Assembly: GCA_046565765.1 (NCBI GenBank)
Contig: JBKHXX010000011.1
Coordinates: 62,001 to 126,000 of the forward strand
Source of the DNA: JBFMCT01 sp046565765
GTDB taxonomy: Bacteria > Actinomycetota > Acidimicrobiia > Acidimicrobiales > AC-14
Length of the DNA: 64,000 nt
Direction: 5' to 3'
In this document: positions 63,908 to 64,000 of the stretch, one piece after another
Layout: every line of letters begins with the position of its first letter
Position numbering within the stretch: position 1 is the stretch's first letter
Position numbers and translations under genes: made by a program
The notes under the pieces: generated by a model
Seen by the model: only the letters and a program-made list of their open reading frames with translations
Told to the model about the DNA's origin: nothing
The model's database searches: none

Positions 63908-64000
63908 TCAGGCCACCCGGCGCTGGGCGGCGTCCTCGGCGAAGAGCATGAACTCGCCCACGTCGGCCAGCTGCGTCAGCTCCCAGCTCCAGCGGCGCAG
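63908..64000 (-). CDS. C-terminal end of a gene entering from the right edge
   Basis: 31 codons ending ELTQLADVGEFMLFAEDAAQRRVA and TGA. The frame is open to the window edge and reads as amphipathic protein, but only the tail is present, so neither family nor true frame can be confirmed. A real gene here would be co-directional with the ACT-domain gene, 103 nt away. Confidence 0.4.
   Translation of the reverse strand: MRRWSWELTQLADVGEFMLFAEDAAQRRVA

Noticed and set aside
1..64000. tRNA, rRNA, CRISPR arrays, transposases, integrases and prophage genes
   Set aside because: Looked for and not seen on either strand; codon use and GC content appear uniform, apart from the intein and a few AT-richer gaps.

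Overview
The window is GC-rich (about 70% or more by eye) DNA from what is almost certainly an actinobacterium. The evidence is a complete mraZ-to-ftsZ division and cell-wall cluster followed by yfiH, yggS, sepF and yggT, a Bpa-type proteasome activator ending in GQYL, MurT/GatD, an Rrf2 regulator, a DUF3040 protein, and many GTG and TTG starts. The gene mix best suits the Acidimicrobiia or a neighbouring deep actinobacterial class. That placement is inference, since no rRNA or other taxonomic marker is present.

Layout. Positions 1-3300 (minus strand) hold two Tad pilus-type membrane proteins and an operon of zinc-ribbon protein, histidine kinase and LuxR-type response regulator. Positions 3323-7342 hold a thioredoxin-fold DUF255 protein, a nitroreductase and two unrecognised proteins. 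Positions 7363-12099 are dnaE1, interrupted by a 406-residue intein; three DnaA-box-like 9-mers lie just upstream. Then come bpa with a 60-codon companion, an alkaline-phosphatase-fold enzyme and an Rrf2 regulator. Positions 14853-18066 hold a membrane protein, rluD, lspA, a TraR/DksA protein with a histone H1-like tail, and a DUF167 protein; ileS runs the other way at 18130-21237. Positions 21299-40917 are one long minus-strand block, transcribed mraZ to yggT, carrying most of peptidoglycan precursor synthesis and the divisome. It starts at a clear promoter with MraZ boxes. murT and gatD run divergently from it and supply lipid II amidation.

Positions 43136-47653 hold DNA repair genes, a lipoprotein, a lipoate ligase-like protein, an HNH protein and a ROK kinase. 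Positions 47673-52244 are a MoxR, DUF58, transglutaminase operon. Positions 52280-56840 hold DUF3040, dinB, ybaK, small membrane proteins and a dolichol-phosphate-mannose synthase-like enzyme. Positions 56954-57867 look like an iron-storage operon (small protein, bfd, bfr) with an IdeR-like site. The rest holds a PIG-L deacetylase, a threonine aldolase, an inositol monophosphatase, a methyltransferase, an RDD protein, a phosphofructokinase of pyrophosphate type and an ACT-domain protein.

Two window-wide patterns are not explained by single genes. First, many start codons sit 6-9 nt downstream of a TANNNT hexamer, so that the predicted +1 falls on or next to the start codon (leaderless mRNA). 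At three divergent gene pairs the two hexamers interlock through one shared TA. Second, a 47-nt two-stage hairpin with compensatory base changes recurs at three convergent gene ends, and at two other convergent ends unrelated sequences adopt the same architecture.

No tRNA, rRNA, CRISPR array, insertion sequence or prophage was seen. The longest stretch without a gene is 12909-13164 (256 nt).
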